DNA of 35,133 nucleotides from Chitinophagaceae bacterium (GCA_004028765.1 SAIX01000005.1:1-35133), one strand, 5' to 3'; numbered from the stretch's first letter, positions 1 through 8,118 are shown. Translations and numbers: made by a program. Notes: a model not told the origin generated them from the letters alone.

Positions 1-669
1 CTTCATGCCGGCATCGCCATAGTTGCATTTAAAATCCCTGCCCACATGCGTAAAAATGCAGGCATCCACATTTTTAAAATAGCCATCGCGGATATACCAG
101 GCTTTACTTGCCACCAGTTCTTCCGCCACGCCGGGCCATATCACCAATGTGCCGGGAATATGGTTTTTCTCCATGATATCTTTTACGGCGATCGCAGCAA
201 AAATTATCACAGACTGCCCGGAGTTATGCCCTTCTCCATGCCCTGGCGCACCAGGCACGATGGGGTCGCGGTAAGCAACACCGGGTTTTTGCGAAGCTTT
301 GGGGATACAGTCGATATCGCTGCCCAATGCAATCACCGGGCTGCCGCTCCCCCATTTCGCCATCCATGCAGTGGGGATACCCGAAATATTTTTTTCAACT
401 GAAAACCCATTTTTTTCGAGAACACCTGTCAGGTATTTAGAGGTTTCAAATTCCTGGAACCCCAGTTCGCCGAAACTGAAAACCATATCCACCATTTCCT
501 GGATCGCTTTTTCTTTGGATGCCACCGAAGCGATTGCTTCTGTTTTCATTTTTTCAACCAATGCCGCTTCATATTTACGCGGGGTTTGTGCATAAGATGC
601 AACAGAGAGAAATAAAAAAGCGGTAAGCAGGAAAAAAACTTTCCCTGAGATGCGGAAAAAGGTTTGCAT
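1..669 (-). CDS. M20-family amidohydrolase (AbgB-like), partial: N-terminal 223 residues
   Basis: The reading frame is open from an ATG at 669 to the left window edge, so the C-terminal part is missing. The start gives a clear signal peptide (residues 1 to about 28, ending SYAQ), which predicts an exported enzyme. The visible part matches the catalytic domain of M20 metallopeptidase-like amidohydrolases: a metal-site aspartate in GSDIDCIPKA (116-125), a GHGEGHNSG motif (143-151), the acidic pair in GVAEE (180-184) and HVGRDF (208-213). The overall look is of the aminobenzoyl-glutamate hydrolase subunit B branch. Many M20D relatives have Cys in the GHxCGH position; here it is Glu. The substrate cannot be told from sequence. 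The gene lies downstream of the acyl-CoA synthetase but behind a terminator, so it probably has its own promoter. Confidence 0.85.
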   Translation of the reverse strand, partial: MQTFFRISGKVFFLLTAFLFLSVASYAQTPRKYEAALVEKMKTEAIASVASKEKAIQEMVDMVFSFGELGFQEFETSKYLTGVLEKNGFSVEKNISGIPTAWMAKWGSGSPVIALGSDIDCIPKASQKPGVAYRDPIVPGAPGHGEGHNSGQSVIIFAAIAVKDIMEKNHIPGTLVIWPGVAEELVASKAWYIRDGYFKNVDACIFTHVGRDFKCNYGDAGMK

Positions 670-736
670 GTTTTGGTGTATGTGGTGATAAATGGGAATT
701 GACTTTCCTCGTATAGCAGCGTTCTAAATTTACGGG

Positions 737-771
737 AAAAAGAAAAGCTGCCCGTTTCATAAGCAGCTTTT
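737..771 (-). terminator. Rho-independent terminator of the acyl-CoA synthetase gene
   Basis: Read on the minus strand, three bases after the TAA stop there is a perfect 9-bp stem, AAAAGCTGC paired with GCAGCTTTT (763-771 with 743-751, 11-nt loop). A T-rich tract follows (737-746). The stem plus T tract is a typical intrinsic terminator. Confidence 0.8.
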
Positions 772-774
772 AAT

Positions 775-2568
775 TTATGCGGCATAGATCCGTTCGATCG
801 CATCCTTGTATTTTTCCATCACCACTTTTCGTTTCAGGCTCATCTTGGGTGTCATCTCCCCTGTTTCAATGGTCCATTCGCGTGGCAGCAATTCAAATTT
901 TTTGATCTGCTCCACATGGTTAAAGAACTGGTTAAAATCTTCCACAAGGTTTTTGTACATATCAAGTACCTGCGGGTTTGTAATAGCTGCTTCGTTAGAG
1001 GTGAAGGGGATGGCCTTCCCTTTCATCCATTCTTTCAGTGAAGAAAAGGAAGGAACGATCAATGCCCCTACAAATTTTCTTTCAGCGCCCACCACCATCA
1101 CCTGCTCTACAAAAGGACTTTCCTTCAGTTTGTTTTCGATCGGTTGCGGGGCCACATATTTGCCGCCGCTGGTTTTAAACAATTCTTTTTTGCGGTCGGT
1201 GATTTTCAGGAACCTGTTCTCTACCCAAACGCCGATATCACCTGTATGCAGCCAGCCATCAATCACCACTTCAGCCGTAAGGTCGGGGCGTTTGTAATAC
1301 CCTTCCATCACACAGGGGCCGGTTACACATATTTCACCATCATCCGCAAGTTTTACTTCAATACCATTGATCACCGGGCCTACCGTTCCGAACCGGGTAT
1401 CGTTATTGGTCTGGCGGTTCACACAAATCACCGGGCTGTTTTCTGTAGGCCCATAGCCTTCGTAAACGGGTACTTTGGCCGCATTGAAAATGCGGAGCAG
1501 TTTTACCTGGCAGGCAGCACCGCCGGTAACAATATAGGACACATTGCCCCCCAGTGCTTCGCGCCATTTGGTAAAAATGAGTTTGTTGGCAAGTGCAAGT
1601 TGTAATTGATACCATAGGCCGCCGCTGCGCTGGTTATCGTATTGTTCGGCCAGGGCTACTGCCCAGAAAAACAGCTTTCGTTTTATGCCGGTTAATTCTG
1701 CGCCCTTGGCCATGATACGTTCAAACACTTTTTCGAGCAGGCGCGGTACGGTGGTAAAGCCATTTGGTTTTACCTCACGGAGATCATCACCGATGGTCTC
1801 AAGGCTTTCTGCATAATAAATACTGATGCCGCTGTAGAGATAGATATAGGTGCAGGTTTTTTCAAAAATATGGTTCAAGGGTAAAAAGCTCAGCACTTTG
1901 GTATCGGGTGCATCATTAAACGGAAAGCTTTGTTTGGAGAACTGCACATTGCAGTAAATATTTTTATGGCTCAGCATCACACCTTTGGGTGTACCTGTTG
2001 TGCCGGAAGTGTAAATGATGGTGGCAAGATGCGTAACAGGTATTGTTTTTTTGATCGATTCCACTTCCTGCAGCGATGCTTCATCTGCCATTGCAGTAAC
2101 CTCGCTCCAGTGGGCCGAGCCTTCAATATGGTCGAAGGTATACAAGCCTTGTAAAGAAGGGATCTTGGGAGCGATGCCTTTTACTTTCTGCAGCAGTTCT
2201 TCATTGCTTACAAACATATATTTCACCGCTGCATCGTTCAGGATAAATTCAAGTTCCAGCGGATTGGTGGTGGGGTATACCGGAACCAGTATCGCCCCGA
2301 TTTGCTGAACTGCGAGATCAGTAAATACCCACTCAGGCCGGTTATTGCTGATAATGGCGATCTTATCGCTGCCCATGGGCATCATATCATTCCCGCTTAC
2401 TCCCAGTTTGTATAAACCTGCACTGAAGCGGTTCACGATATCTTTTATTTTCTCAGTGGAATAAGTAACCCACTGCCCGTTTTCCTTGGCTGCCAGCATA
2501 TCCTGTTTGGGAAAGTGCTGTAACTGGTGGTCAATACAATCAAAAAGTCGTTGAATGGTCATGTGCAA
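775..2568 (-). CDS. Long-chain fatty acid--CoA ligase (AMP-forming)
   Basis: This 597-residue enzyme of the adenylate-forming superfamily should activate fatty acids to acyl-CoA with ATP in the cytoplasm or at the inner membrane. All core motifs are present: the phosphate loop YTSGTTGTPKGV near residue 187, the substrate/adenine region YEGYGPTENSP near 370, WLHTGDIG near 440, and the hinge DRKKELFKTSGGKYVAP near 458-475 with the GGK lysine region. The length fits bacterial FadD15-type long-chain enzymes. The start has two in-frame ATGs, at 2568 and 2562 (M-H-M); either is possible. It is followed directly by an intrinsic terminator. The 2TM gene upstream lies 61 bp away on the same strand. 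Chain-length preference is not visible. Confidence 0.93.
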   Translation of the reverse strand: MHMTIQRLFDCIDHQLQHFPKQDMLAAKENGQWVTYSTEKIKDIVNRFSAGLYKLGVSGNDMMPMGSDKIAIISNNRPEWVFTDLAVQQIGAILVPVYPTTNPLELEFILNDAAVKYMFVSNEELLQKVKGIAPKIPSLQGLYTFDHIEGSAHWSEVTAMADEASLQEVESIKKTIPVTHLATIIYTSGTTGTPKGVMLSHKNIYCNVQFSKQSFPFNDAPDTKVLSFLPLNHIFEKTCTYIYLYSGISIYYAESLETIGDDLREVKPNGFTTVPRLLEKVFERIMAKGAELTGIKRKLFFWAVALAEQYDNQRSGGLWYQLQLALANKLIFTKWREALGGNVSYIVTGGAACQVKLLRIFNAAKVPVYEGYGPTENSPVICVNRQTNNDTRFGTVGPVINGIEVKLADDGEICVTGPCVMEGYYKRPDLTAEVVIDGWLHTGDIGVWVENRFLKITDRKKELFKTSGGKYVAPQPIENKLKESPFVEQVMVVGAERKFVGALIVPSFSSLKEWMKGKAIPFTSNEAAITNPQVLDMYKNLVEDFNQFFNHVEQIKKFELLPREWTIETGEMTPKMSLKRKVVMEKYKDAIERIYAA

Positions 2569-2629
2569 TCGTTATCGTCAAATAGATACTTACTCTCCGC
2601 AAATAAGGAAAGACCCGGAGCTTTGGCAG

Positions 2630-2920
2630 TTATTTATGCGAACGTTCTTCCTCTTCCTTCAGTTTTTTAAATTCCTCGATCGCCATATCCTGCCTGTTCC
2701 CGTAATAGGCATCAAAATACTGGAAAGCGATCCCCAAACCCCAGCCCAGTGTTACCCATACCGGCCAGGGATAAGAATGAAAACCCGTATGCCTGCCCGA
2801 AGTAAACCACCAGATCGCCCATAAAAACAGGTTCGTGATCATGAAACTGTAAAGGTTTTTGCGGAACAGGGCCCTTTTGCGTGCAATACGCCAGAGCCTC
2901 TCATCATTGGCATTTTCCAT
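2630..2920 (-). CDS. 2TM domain-containing small membrane protein
   Basis: This 96-residue protein has a basic N terminus (RIARKRALFRKN), two hydrophobic segments (about residues 25-40 and 52-70), an aromatic-rich connecting turn (YPWPVWVTLGWG) and a charged C-terminal tail (FKKLKEEEER). The layout matches the Bacteroidota '2TM' domain family, which occurs alone or attached to histidine kinases. No catalytic residues are visible and the function is unknown. It probably sits in the inner membrane with both ends in the cytoplasm. Confidence 0.8.
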   Translation of the reverse strand: MENANDERLWRIARKRALFRKNLYSFMITNLFLWAIWWFTSGRHTGFHSYPWPVWVTLGWGLGIAFQYFDAYYGNRQDMAIEEFKKLKEEEERSHK

Positions 2921-2964
2921 GTAAGCATTTTTAGGACTTTCAAATTAGGCAAATAGCAAGACAT

Positions 2965-2992
2965 AAAAAAGCCGATGTTAACACAACGGCTT
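2965..2992 (-). terminator. Intrinsic terminator of the TPR protein gene
   Basis: On the minus strand, just past the TPR gene stop, AAGCCG (2987-2992) pairs with CGGCTT (2969-2974) around a 12-nt loop. A run of T follows (complement of the A tract 2965-2970). Confidence 0.7.
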
Positions 2993-3012
2993 CAGAAGAG
3001 GTATTACCGAAA

Positions 3013-4032
3013 TCAGTGCGAAAAATAATATTGGCCTTGCGGGATTTTAAATACCCGGCTTTGCTGAAAGGTTTTGTATCCTTCGTCTTCTTTGGGGTGA
3101 TTTTTTTTCCAGGCTTCCAGGGCATCCGAAGGGATGGAATTTGCAAAAAGCCAGTAATTATAGGCTTCAAACAAACCCTGGCCCATCAGGTATTGCTGCT
3201 GTTCGAATAAACGGAAGGGGAATGTTTTCTGGTTACCCTGCATCCATTGCAGCAGGAAACGGGTGCGGAACCCGGTAAGATCGCCTATCGAAGGAGAAGC
3301 TTTTCCCTTTCCTGCGGCTTTTACAAGCAGCTCGCGAACCGCTTTTTCAAACGTGCTGTTTGCTTTTGTATCCACCGCCTGTTGCAGGTAAGCGGCAGAA
3401 AGCAAACCCTCATACGCTTTATACAATTGCTGTTTGATATCTTCAGTACGCTGGCTGTAGCTTTCGAGGTTCAGGAACAGTTCTGCATAAATCGCAGCCT
3501 TCAGCCAGCTTTTGCGGTTCGTATAAAACATGGCTGCGTTGTAATAATTGCTGCTGTAGCCGGGGTCCATCTCAATTCCTTTCTCCCATTGCAGGATCGC
3601 TTCTTCGATGTCGTTGTCAAGTGCAAACAATTCACCCGATTCATTATAGATCACGCCGCTGTTGGGAAATTTACGAAGTGCGGTGCGGTACAGTTTCGCG
3701 CATTCTTTATACTCGGCAATGGCTTTATAGGCAAGCCCGAGAACCTGGTAAGATTGCTGATCGGCATTGGGTTTTTCAATCAGTTGTTTCCCGATTTCCA
3801 CCGCTTTGGCGAAATCGCGTTTGAGATACAGGCTGTACACGAGATCGCGCAGTACTTCTATATTATCCGGTTCTTTCTGCCGCGCTTTTTCAAGCGTGCT
3901 GATCGCATTGTCGTACTCGCTTCTCTGCAGGTACCCCATTGCGGTTTCCTGCATTTGTTTTACTGTTTGCTCCTGCGCTGTTACAACGCCTGTGGAAACA
4001 GCAAGCCCTAATATCACCAAGAGGTATTTCAT
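3013..4032 (-). CDS. Exported tetratricopeptide-repeat protein
   Basis: This 339-residue protein begins with a signal peptide (MKYLLVILGLAVSTGVVTAQ). It continues with tandem TPR units from about residue 27 to 185, recognisable by the spacing of small and aromatic residues in segments such as AMGYLQRSEYDNAISTLEKA, VLGLAYKAIAEYKECAKLY and YYNAAMFYTNRKSWLKAAIY. The last 120 residues have no obvious repeats and may form a separate helical domain ending in an aromatic-rich tail. TPRs mediate protein-protein contact, so this is likely a periplasmic or outer-membrane-associated scaffold. No partner can be named. It is 43 bp downstream of the DUF1015 gene on the same strand and may be co-transcribed with it. 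Confidence 0.85.
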   Translation of the reverse strand: MKYLLVILGLAVSTGVVTAQEQTVKQMQETAMGYLQRSEYDNAISTLEKARQKEPDNIEVLRDLVYSLYLKRDFAKAVEIGKQLIEKPNADQQSYQVLGLAYKAIAEYKECAKLYRTALRKFPNSGVIYNESGELFALDNDIEEAILQWEKGIEMDPGYSSNYYNAAMFYTNRKSWLKAAIYAELFLNLESYSQRTEDIKQQLYKAYEGLLSAAYLQQAVDTKANSTFEKAVRELLVKAAGKGKASPSIGDLTGFRTRFLLQWMQGNQKTFPFRLFEQQQYLMGQGLFEAYNYWLFANSIPSDALEAWKKNHPKEDEGYKTFQQSRVFKIPQGQYYFSH

Positions 4033-4075
4033 GTTATCTGGTTATATTATCCGGGCACAAAAGCTGTGCCAGCGG

Positions 4076-5311
4076 TTAATCATAAATAAGGTGTGTAAGC
4101 AGACCATCTCTCAGTTTGGGCTCAAACCAGGTACTTTTCGGCGGCATTACATTCCCGCTGTCTGCAATATCAAAGAGTTGATCGATGGTCACAGGATACA
4201 GGCTGAATGCAACCGCCATTTCACCGCTGTCGACCCTTTTTTCCAGTTCCCCCAATCCACGGATGCCACCCACGAAATCGATACGCTTATCTGTGCGCTG
4301 GTCTTTAATGCCCAGTATTTTATCGAGTATATGGTTAGAAAGGATCGTAACATCGAGCACACCGATCGGGTCTTTTGTATAGGATCCTTCTTTTGCTGTA
4401 AGCCGGTACCAGTTTTTATCGAGGTACATGCCAAAACTATGCAGGCTGCCGGGACTGAATGCACCACTGCTCACCAGTTCAACCGCAAAATGTTTTCCGA
4501 GTTCTTTTATAAAATTTTTCGGCGTATGCCCGTTCAGGTCTTTCACCACGCGGTTATAATCCATGATGTATAACTGGTTCGAAGGGAAGAGTGTGGTCAG
4601 AAAATAATCCGCGCTTTCTGTTGCCGCCGCACCCAGTGCCGTACGCACTTTGGCGGCGGATGCTGCACGGTGGTGCCCATCGGCGATATAAGTGCAGGGG
4701 ATTTCTGTCTCAAACAAGTGTGTGATCTCTGAAATTGTTTTATCGGTATTTACGATCCAGATGGTATGTTGTATGCCATCCTCCGCAAGGAAATCATAAA
4801 CCGGCGATTTGGTTTCTTTCCATTTGCCGATAAGTGTATCCACTGCTGTATGGTTACGGTAGGCAAGAAACACATTCCCCGTTTGCGCACCGGATATTTT
4901 GATGTGATTAATTCGGTCCTGCTCTTTTTCGGGCCTTGTAAATTCATGTTTTTTGATCAGTCCTTTCTCATAATCATCCACACTGCTTACACATACCAGC
5001 CCGGTTTGTGCACGGCCATTCATGATCAACTGATAGATATAATAACATTCTTTTGCTTCCCTGAAAAGGATATCGCGCTGGATAAATGCAGCGAGGTTTT
5101 TTTTCGCCTGTTCGTATACAGATACATCATGTACATCTGTTGTTTCGGGAAGATCGATCTCGCTTTTGGTGATATGCAGAAATGAATTGGGGTTACCCTG
5201 TGCTTCGGTTTTGGCTTCTGCAGAATTTAAAACATCATAAGGGCGGCTTGCCACCTGCTTTGCCAGTTGTGGTTGCGGGCGCAGGGCTTTGAAGGGTCGT
5301 ATGCTTGCCAT
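4076..5311 (-). CDS. DUF1015 family protein (possible serine kinase-related)
   Basis: This 411-residue cytoplasmic protein matches DUF1015 across its whole length. It has an N-terminal IRPFKALRP segment, SRPYDVLN (22-29), a KKHEFTRPEKEQDR block (120-133), and the family's most conserved motif, ADGHHRAASA (210-219). A C-terminal FDIADSGNVMPPKSTWFEPK segment (377-396) ends the family core. There is no signal peptide or membrane segment. The family has no firmly assigned function in Bacteroidota. From memory, its genes often sit beside serA and serC, and the DGHHR motif recalls the ParB-fold free-serine kinase SerK, so a role in serine metabolism is an inference. Here serC is 8 kb away on the same strand. 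The start at 5311 is the first ATG and gives the usual N terminus. Confidence 0.88.
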   Translation of the reverse strand: MASIRPFKALRPQPQLAKQVASRPYDVLNSAEAKTEAQGNPNSFLHITKSEIDLPETTDVHDVSVYEQAKKNLAAFIQRDILFREAKECYYIYQLIMNGRAQTGLVCVSSVDDYEKGLIKKHEFTRPEKEQDRINHIKISGAQTGNVFLAYRNHTAVDTLIGKWKETKSPVYDFLAEDGIQHTIWIVNTDKTISEITHLFETEIPCTYIADGHHRAASAAKVRTALGAAATESADYFLTTLFPSNQLYIMDYNRVVKDLNGHTPKNFIKELGKHFAVELVSSGAFSPGSLHSFGMYLDKNWYRLTAKEGSYTKDPIGVLDVTILSNHILDKILGIKDQRTDKRIDFVGGIRGLGELEKRVDSGEMAVAFSLYPVTIDQLFDIADSGNVMPPKSTWFEPKLRDGLLTHLIYD

Positions 5312-5460
5312 TGGGCAAATATCTGTAAATAATTACAAACAGAAAGTTATGATTGGAAAGAGCGGAAATGAGATTGTGGACGTTGACTGTTCAGCGTGTG
5401 GGAATACCTTTTCCGTTTTACTGCGAGGTTTTTTGTTACAGGTTTACTGAATGCAGGTAT

Positions 5461-5670
5461 TTTTTCACCACAGAGGCTCTGAGTGCTCAGCATTGCACAG
5501 AGATTTCTCTGCGTGCCTCCCAATCTCTGTTGTTAAAAAGTGTGGGTGTTAAATTCTTTCACCGCAGAGCCGCGGAGAACGCGAAGTTTTCGCAGAGAGA
5601 TGTAACCATACAGGCTTTTCTATCTGCTGATAACTACTATCCTGTTTTGAATTTGAAAATGATGCACGCA
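5461..5670. repeat. CACAGAG/CGCAGAG-type intergenic repeat in a 469-bp gene-free stretch
   Basis: The stretch 5312-5780 has no credible gene. Within it are degenerate copies of the word family ACCACAGAGG / ACCGCAGAG / CGCAGAGAG / ACGCAAGGGGCGCGAAG (about 5467-5477, 5569-5601 and 5664-5682). Part forms a foldback: GAGGC near 5473 with GCCTC near 5515, and CAGAGA facing TCTCTG near 5498-5511. Such strings recur between genes in many environmental Bacteroidota; I know of no agreed function. Confidence 0.6.
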
Positions 5671-5703
5671 AGGGGCGCGAAGCTGTAAAGAGGGCAGATT
5701 TCC

Positions 5704-5777
5704 GTATGCAACTGCAAGCATACTATTCACAGCGAACCAATCAACCATTAAACTAATAAACAACTAAACCAATAAAC
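5704..5777. repeat. Small hairpin plus AACCAAT/AAACTAAT word repeat
   Basis: GTATGC (5704-5709) and GCATAC (5718-5723) form a perfect 6-bp stem with an 8-nt loop. A low-complexity run follows from 5735 to 5777, built from short variants such as AACCAATCAACC, AAACTAATAAAC and AACTAAACCAAT. It directly follows the stop of the AUR1-like gene (read on the minus strand), so it is the 3' untranslated part of that operon. No T tract makes it a classic terminator. Confidence 0.5.
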
Positions 5778-5780
5778 ATA

Positions 5781-6725
5781 TCATCCAATCGCCCGCAGAT
5801 ACGCACGCAACCATTTCTGCAAACGTTCACTCCGCTGTAACAGCCATTGAAAAAAATAAATACCGGTGATTGCGCAGGTAATTCCGGCCAGTACATCGAG
5901 CACATAGTGGTGACTGTTATACACGGCCGAAAACCAGATACCAAGCATCACCGTCACAAAAAAAAGATTGATCCAACCCAGGCGGTATTTCCACCCGTAG
6001 TACAAAACGATGAGTGGGTACGCAGCATGCAGCGAGGGCATTGCAGCAAATACATTTGAACTCTTGCTGTACAATCCCTGAAAAATGCCGGTATTAAAAT
6101 AGGAATCAAATCTTTCAAGGCCTGCTGTATTGCCGGGTGTGGAAGCGATAAAATCAAAACCATGCTGCTGAACATACCAGGGTGGCGCTGCCGGATACAC
6201 ATAATAATTTACAAAACCGATCAGGTTCACCAGTAAAAAAGTCAATGCGAACTGCAGAAAAGCTTCCCGGTTGCGGAAAAAGAGCCATGCAGCAAACCCA
6301 AGCGGTACAGGCACCCAGCAGAGATAAAAAAAACCGGTGAGCACATCCAGCCAGGTACGGTGGTGTATCACAAAATATTCATTCGGTGTAAGCAATCTGG
6401 CGCCGCTATGGATACCGAAAATGGTTTTCTCTGCCGAATACAAACTCCCGATATGCACTTCATTGTAGAGATAATTCGGGAAAGCTTTCATAAAATCGAA
6501 CAGCACCCAGAAAACGATAAAAATGGAAAAACCGGTAATAAATTTCCGGCTGATGCGCGAGGCGAAATAACAGGTGTTGAACAGCAGCGCCAGCCAGGCC
6601 TGATCCGTCTTAAACCCAATCAATAAAGTAGAAAGCGCGAGGTAGGTTACAGTGATTAAAAGGATGGTGAACAACCTTTTTGTTGCAAACAAAGATTCTT
6701 CAGCAATGGTTTCCGGTTGCGCCAT
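5781..6725 (-). CDS. PAP2/AUR1-like phosphoinositol transferase, likely inositol phosphorylceramide synthase
   Basis: This 314-residue polytopic inner-membrane protein has about six hydrophobic segments. It carries the signature of AUR1-type PAP2 enzymes: YPAAPPWY (177-184), SSNVFAAMPSLHAAYP (222-237) with His233, and YNSHHYVLDVLAG (269-281) with His273 and Asp277 four residues later, the His-His-Asp arrangement of yeast Aur1. That family moves the phosphoinositol head group from phosphatidylinositol to ceramide, releasing diacylglycerol. The start codon lies one base after the TGA of the CDP-alcohol phosphatidyltransferase gene, which supports coupled translation and a shared pathway. It corresponds in type and position to the inositol-lipid cluster of Bacteroides (BT_1522-like, from memory). 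A plain lipid phosphatase is the alternative, but the APPWY motif and the neighbours argue against that. Confidence 0.85.
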   Translation of the reverse strand: MAQPETIAEESLFATKRLFTILLITVTYLALSTLLIGFKTDQAWLALLFNTCYFASRISRKFITGFSIFIVFWVLFDFMKAFPNYLYNEVHIGSLYSAEKTIFGIHSGARLLTPNEYFVIHHRTWLDVLTGFFYLCWVPVPLGFAAWLFFRNREAFLQFALTFLLVNLIGFVNYYVYPAAPPWYVQQHGFDFIASTPGNTAGLERFDSYFNTGIFQGLYSKSSNVFAAMPSLHAAYPLIVLYYGWKYRLGWINLFFVTVMLGIWFSAVYNSHHYVLDVLAGITCAITGIYFFQWLLQRSERLQKWLRAYLRAIG

Positions 6726-6726
6726 A

Positions 6727-8043
6727 TCAGGGTTTGAAACGTTCCATCACTTCTTTACCGGTGCTTACATCGATCCCTTTCAGTTCCATATATACCACAT
6801 TGGGCGACCAGAAAGTACCCCCTTCCACTTTTACAAAAAGACGGTTCAGCAATGCCTGCCGCTGGTTGATATTCGTGTACACATGGTATTTATTGTCTTT
6901 GGGCGATTGCATCAGGGTAAACACCTGTTTTTTATATGAAACAAAATGCAGTTTATACACACCGTTCCCTACATGCTGCGATTTCATGCCGTAAGCAAAT
7001 ACACGCTGTATATAACTCAGTTCTTTCCGCATGCCGCCTTCCTGGTAACGTATCCAGAAAACATGCACCGGCGATTCTTCATCCACCTGGCCTTTGCTGT
7101 TCACATTCAGTTCGCAAACAATGGTATTGGTATTGGCATTGCGTTGCAGGTAAAACAACTGGTTGGGATTGCCCACAGGTACGGGAAAAGTATCCTGCGG
7201 ATCAACCACACCCGGCACAGGGGCAGGCACCGGTTTCCGCGGTGGCTGCGAATTGGTAAATGATACTCCTGTAAGAAACAATACCAGCAGAATACTTAAC
7301 AATGCCGTACCGGAATTATTTTTATTTTTTTTCTCCGCATCCCGTTTGTCAAGTGTGGCTTTTGCGCCAAGCAAACGTTTGATCGCGGTAACATTGGTGA
7401 GCACCGCCATCAGTGCAATGGGAATGGTAAAGATCGACATGGTTTCAAGCACATGAAAAGAAACACCGGGCAGGTACCATTTATGATCGCCGCCGATATA
7501 ATGTGAAGTAATGCCGCAGGCAATGGCAGAAATGCCGATGGTGATAATACGCTCGGGCCTCTGCATCAGCCCGTCTTTGCATTCAATACCCAAACCTTCC
7601 GCGCGCGCCCTTGTATAACTCACCATCATCGAACCGATCATCGCAATAAAAGCAAAAATGGAACTGAGAAAATAATGGTGCCCGACCAGGTAATAACAGA
7701 TGCCAAAAAACATCACCAGTTCACTGTACCTGTCGAGCACAGAATCATACAACGCACCGAAAGTAGAGCCCATATTGCCCAGCCTCGCCACCTGTCCGTC
7801 GAGCATATCAAACAATCCCGCAAAAAGGATCAGTGCACCCGCCCAGCCCACATACGAGAGATCGCCGCGGTTGCCCTCTTCCGCCCCATTGATAAAAATA
7901 ATGGTAACGCCCACATTCAGGATAAAACCGATCGTGGTAACGGCATTCGGGGTAAGCCCCAGTTTGATCAGCAGTTTCACAACCGGGTTAATCACAACAT
8001 ATATCCCTTTCTGTAGTCGTATTCGCAGCGGGGGTTTTTCCAT
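6727..8043 (-). CDS. CDP-alcohol phosphatidyltransferase (likely PI-phosphate synthase) fused to a DUF4833-like exported domain
   Basis: Residues 1-230 form a membrane-embedded CDP-alcohol phosphatidyltransferase with the complete motif D79xxDG(83)xxAR(87)x8G(96)xxxD100xxxD104. With the inositol-phosphate synthase gene nearby, the likely reaction is CDP-diacylglycerol plus inositol-3-phosphate to phosphatidylinositol-phosphate. After a lysine/asparagine-rich stretch comes one more hydrophobic segment (about 245-262) that looks like an internalised signal peptide, then a proline-rich linker and a soluble domain (285-438) resembling DUF4833. Such enzymes are normally about 200-240 residues, so the product is almost twice the usual length. 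The junction is an A8 run (see separate entry). I place the start at 8043: the longer frame to 8151 adds an unrelated N terminus, whereas MEKPPLRIRLQKGIY fits the family. It precedes the AUR1-like gene by one base. Confidence 0.85.
   Translation of the reverse strand: MEKPPLRIRLQKGIYVVINPVVKLLIKLGLTPNAVTTIGFILNVGVTIIFINGAEEGNRGDLSYVGWAGALILFAGLFDMLDGQVARLGNMGSTFGALYDSVLDRYSELVMFFGICYYLVGHHYFLSSIFAFIAMIGSMMVSYTRARAEGLGIECKDGLMQRPERIITIGISAIACGITSHYIGGDHKWYLPGVSFHVLETMSIFTIPIALMAVLTNVTAIKRLLGAKATLDKRDAEKKNKNNSGTALLSILLVLFLTGVSFTNSQPPRKPVPAPVPGVVDPQDTFPVPVGNPNQLFYLQRNANTNTIVCELNVNSKGQVDEESPVHVFWIRYQEGGMRKELSYIQRVFAYGMKSQHVGNGVYKLHFVSYKKQVFTLMQSPKDNKYHVYTNINQRQALLNRLFVKVEGGTFWSPNVVYMELKGIDVSTGKEVMERFKP
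7325..7340 (-). other. A8 homopolymer at the domain junction; candidate slippage site or indel
   Basis: On the minus strand eight A residues (complement of 7325-7332) follow GATGCGGAG inside the phosphatidyltransferase gene. In the sequence as given, the frame runs through. With one extra A the enzyme frame would end at once as Glu-Lys-Lys-Lys-stop. The ATG at 7340 would then open the downstream frame as MRRKKNKNNSGTALL..., a textbook signal-peptide start. With one A fewer, the enzyme frame stops 11 codons on. Both slipped frames therefore end the enzyme where its family normally ends. Confidence 0.7.
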
Positions 8044-8080
8044 GAACCGTTTTCTTTTCGCAGGTAAAATTAAAATACTG

Positions 8081-8118
8081 AAAAACTGCCGGGTTATTAT
8101 TTTTATTACCGGCTGCAG
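8081..8118 (-). terminator. Possible terminator or attenuator between DUF5686 and phosphatidyltransferase genes
   Basis: On the minus strand CTGCAGCCGG (8118-8109) can pair with CCCGGCAG (8093-8086), with one bulge and an A/T loop, followed by TTTTT (8085-8081). It sits in the 176-bp gap that breaks the otherwise tight gene packing. The long loop makes it weaker than a classic terminator, so partial read-through is plausible. Confidence 0.4.

Noticed and set aside
3247..4573. Long plus-strand open frames (254 and 268 codons) opposite the TPR and DUF1015 genes
   Set aside because: They are antisense to well-supported genes, and their residue make-up is that of a shadow frame.
4033..5360. TATTTG strings upstream of several minus-strand genes as promoters
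   Set aside because: They lack the two spacer bases of TAnnTTTG and good -33 spacing, so they were not listed as promoters.
5353..5688. Open frame of 111 codons on the plus strand in the gene-free stretch
   Set aside because: It is a translation of the CACAGAG/CGCAGAG repeats, with no domain, no start context and no conserved look.
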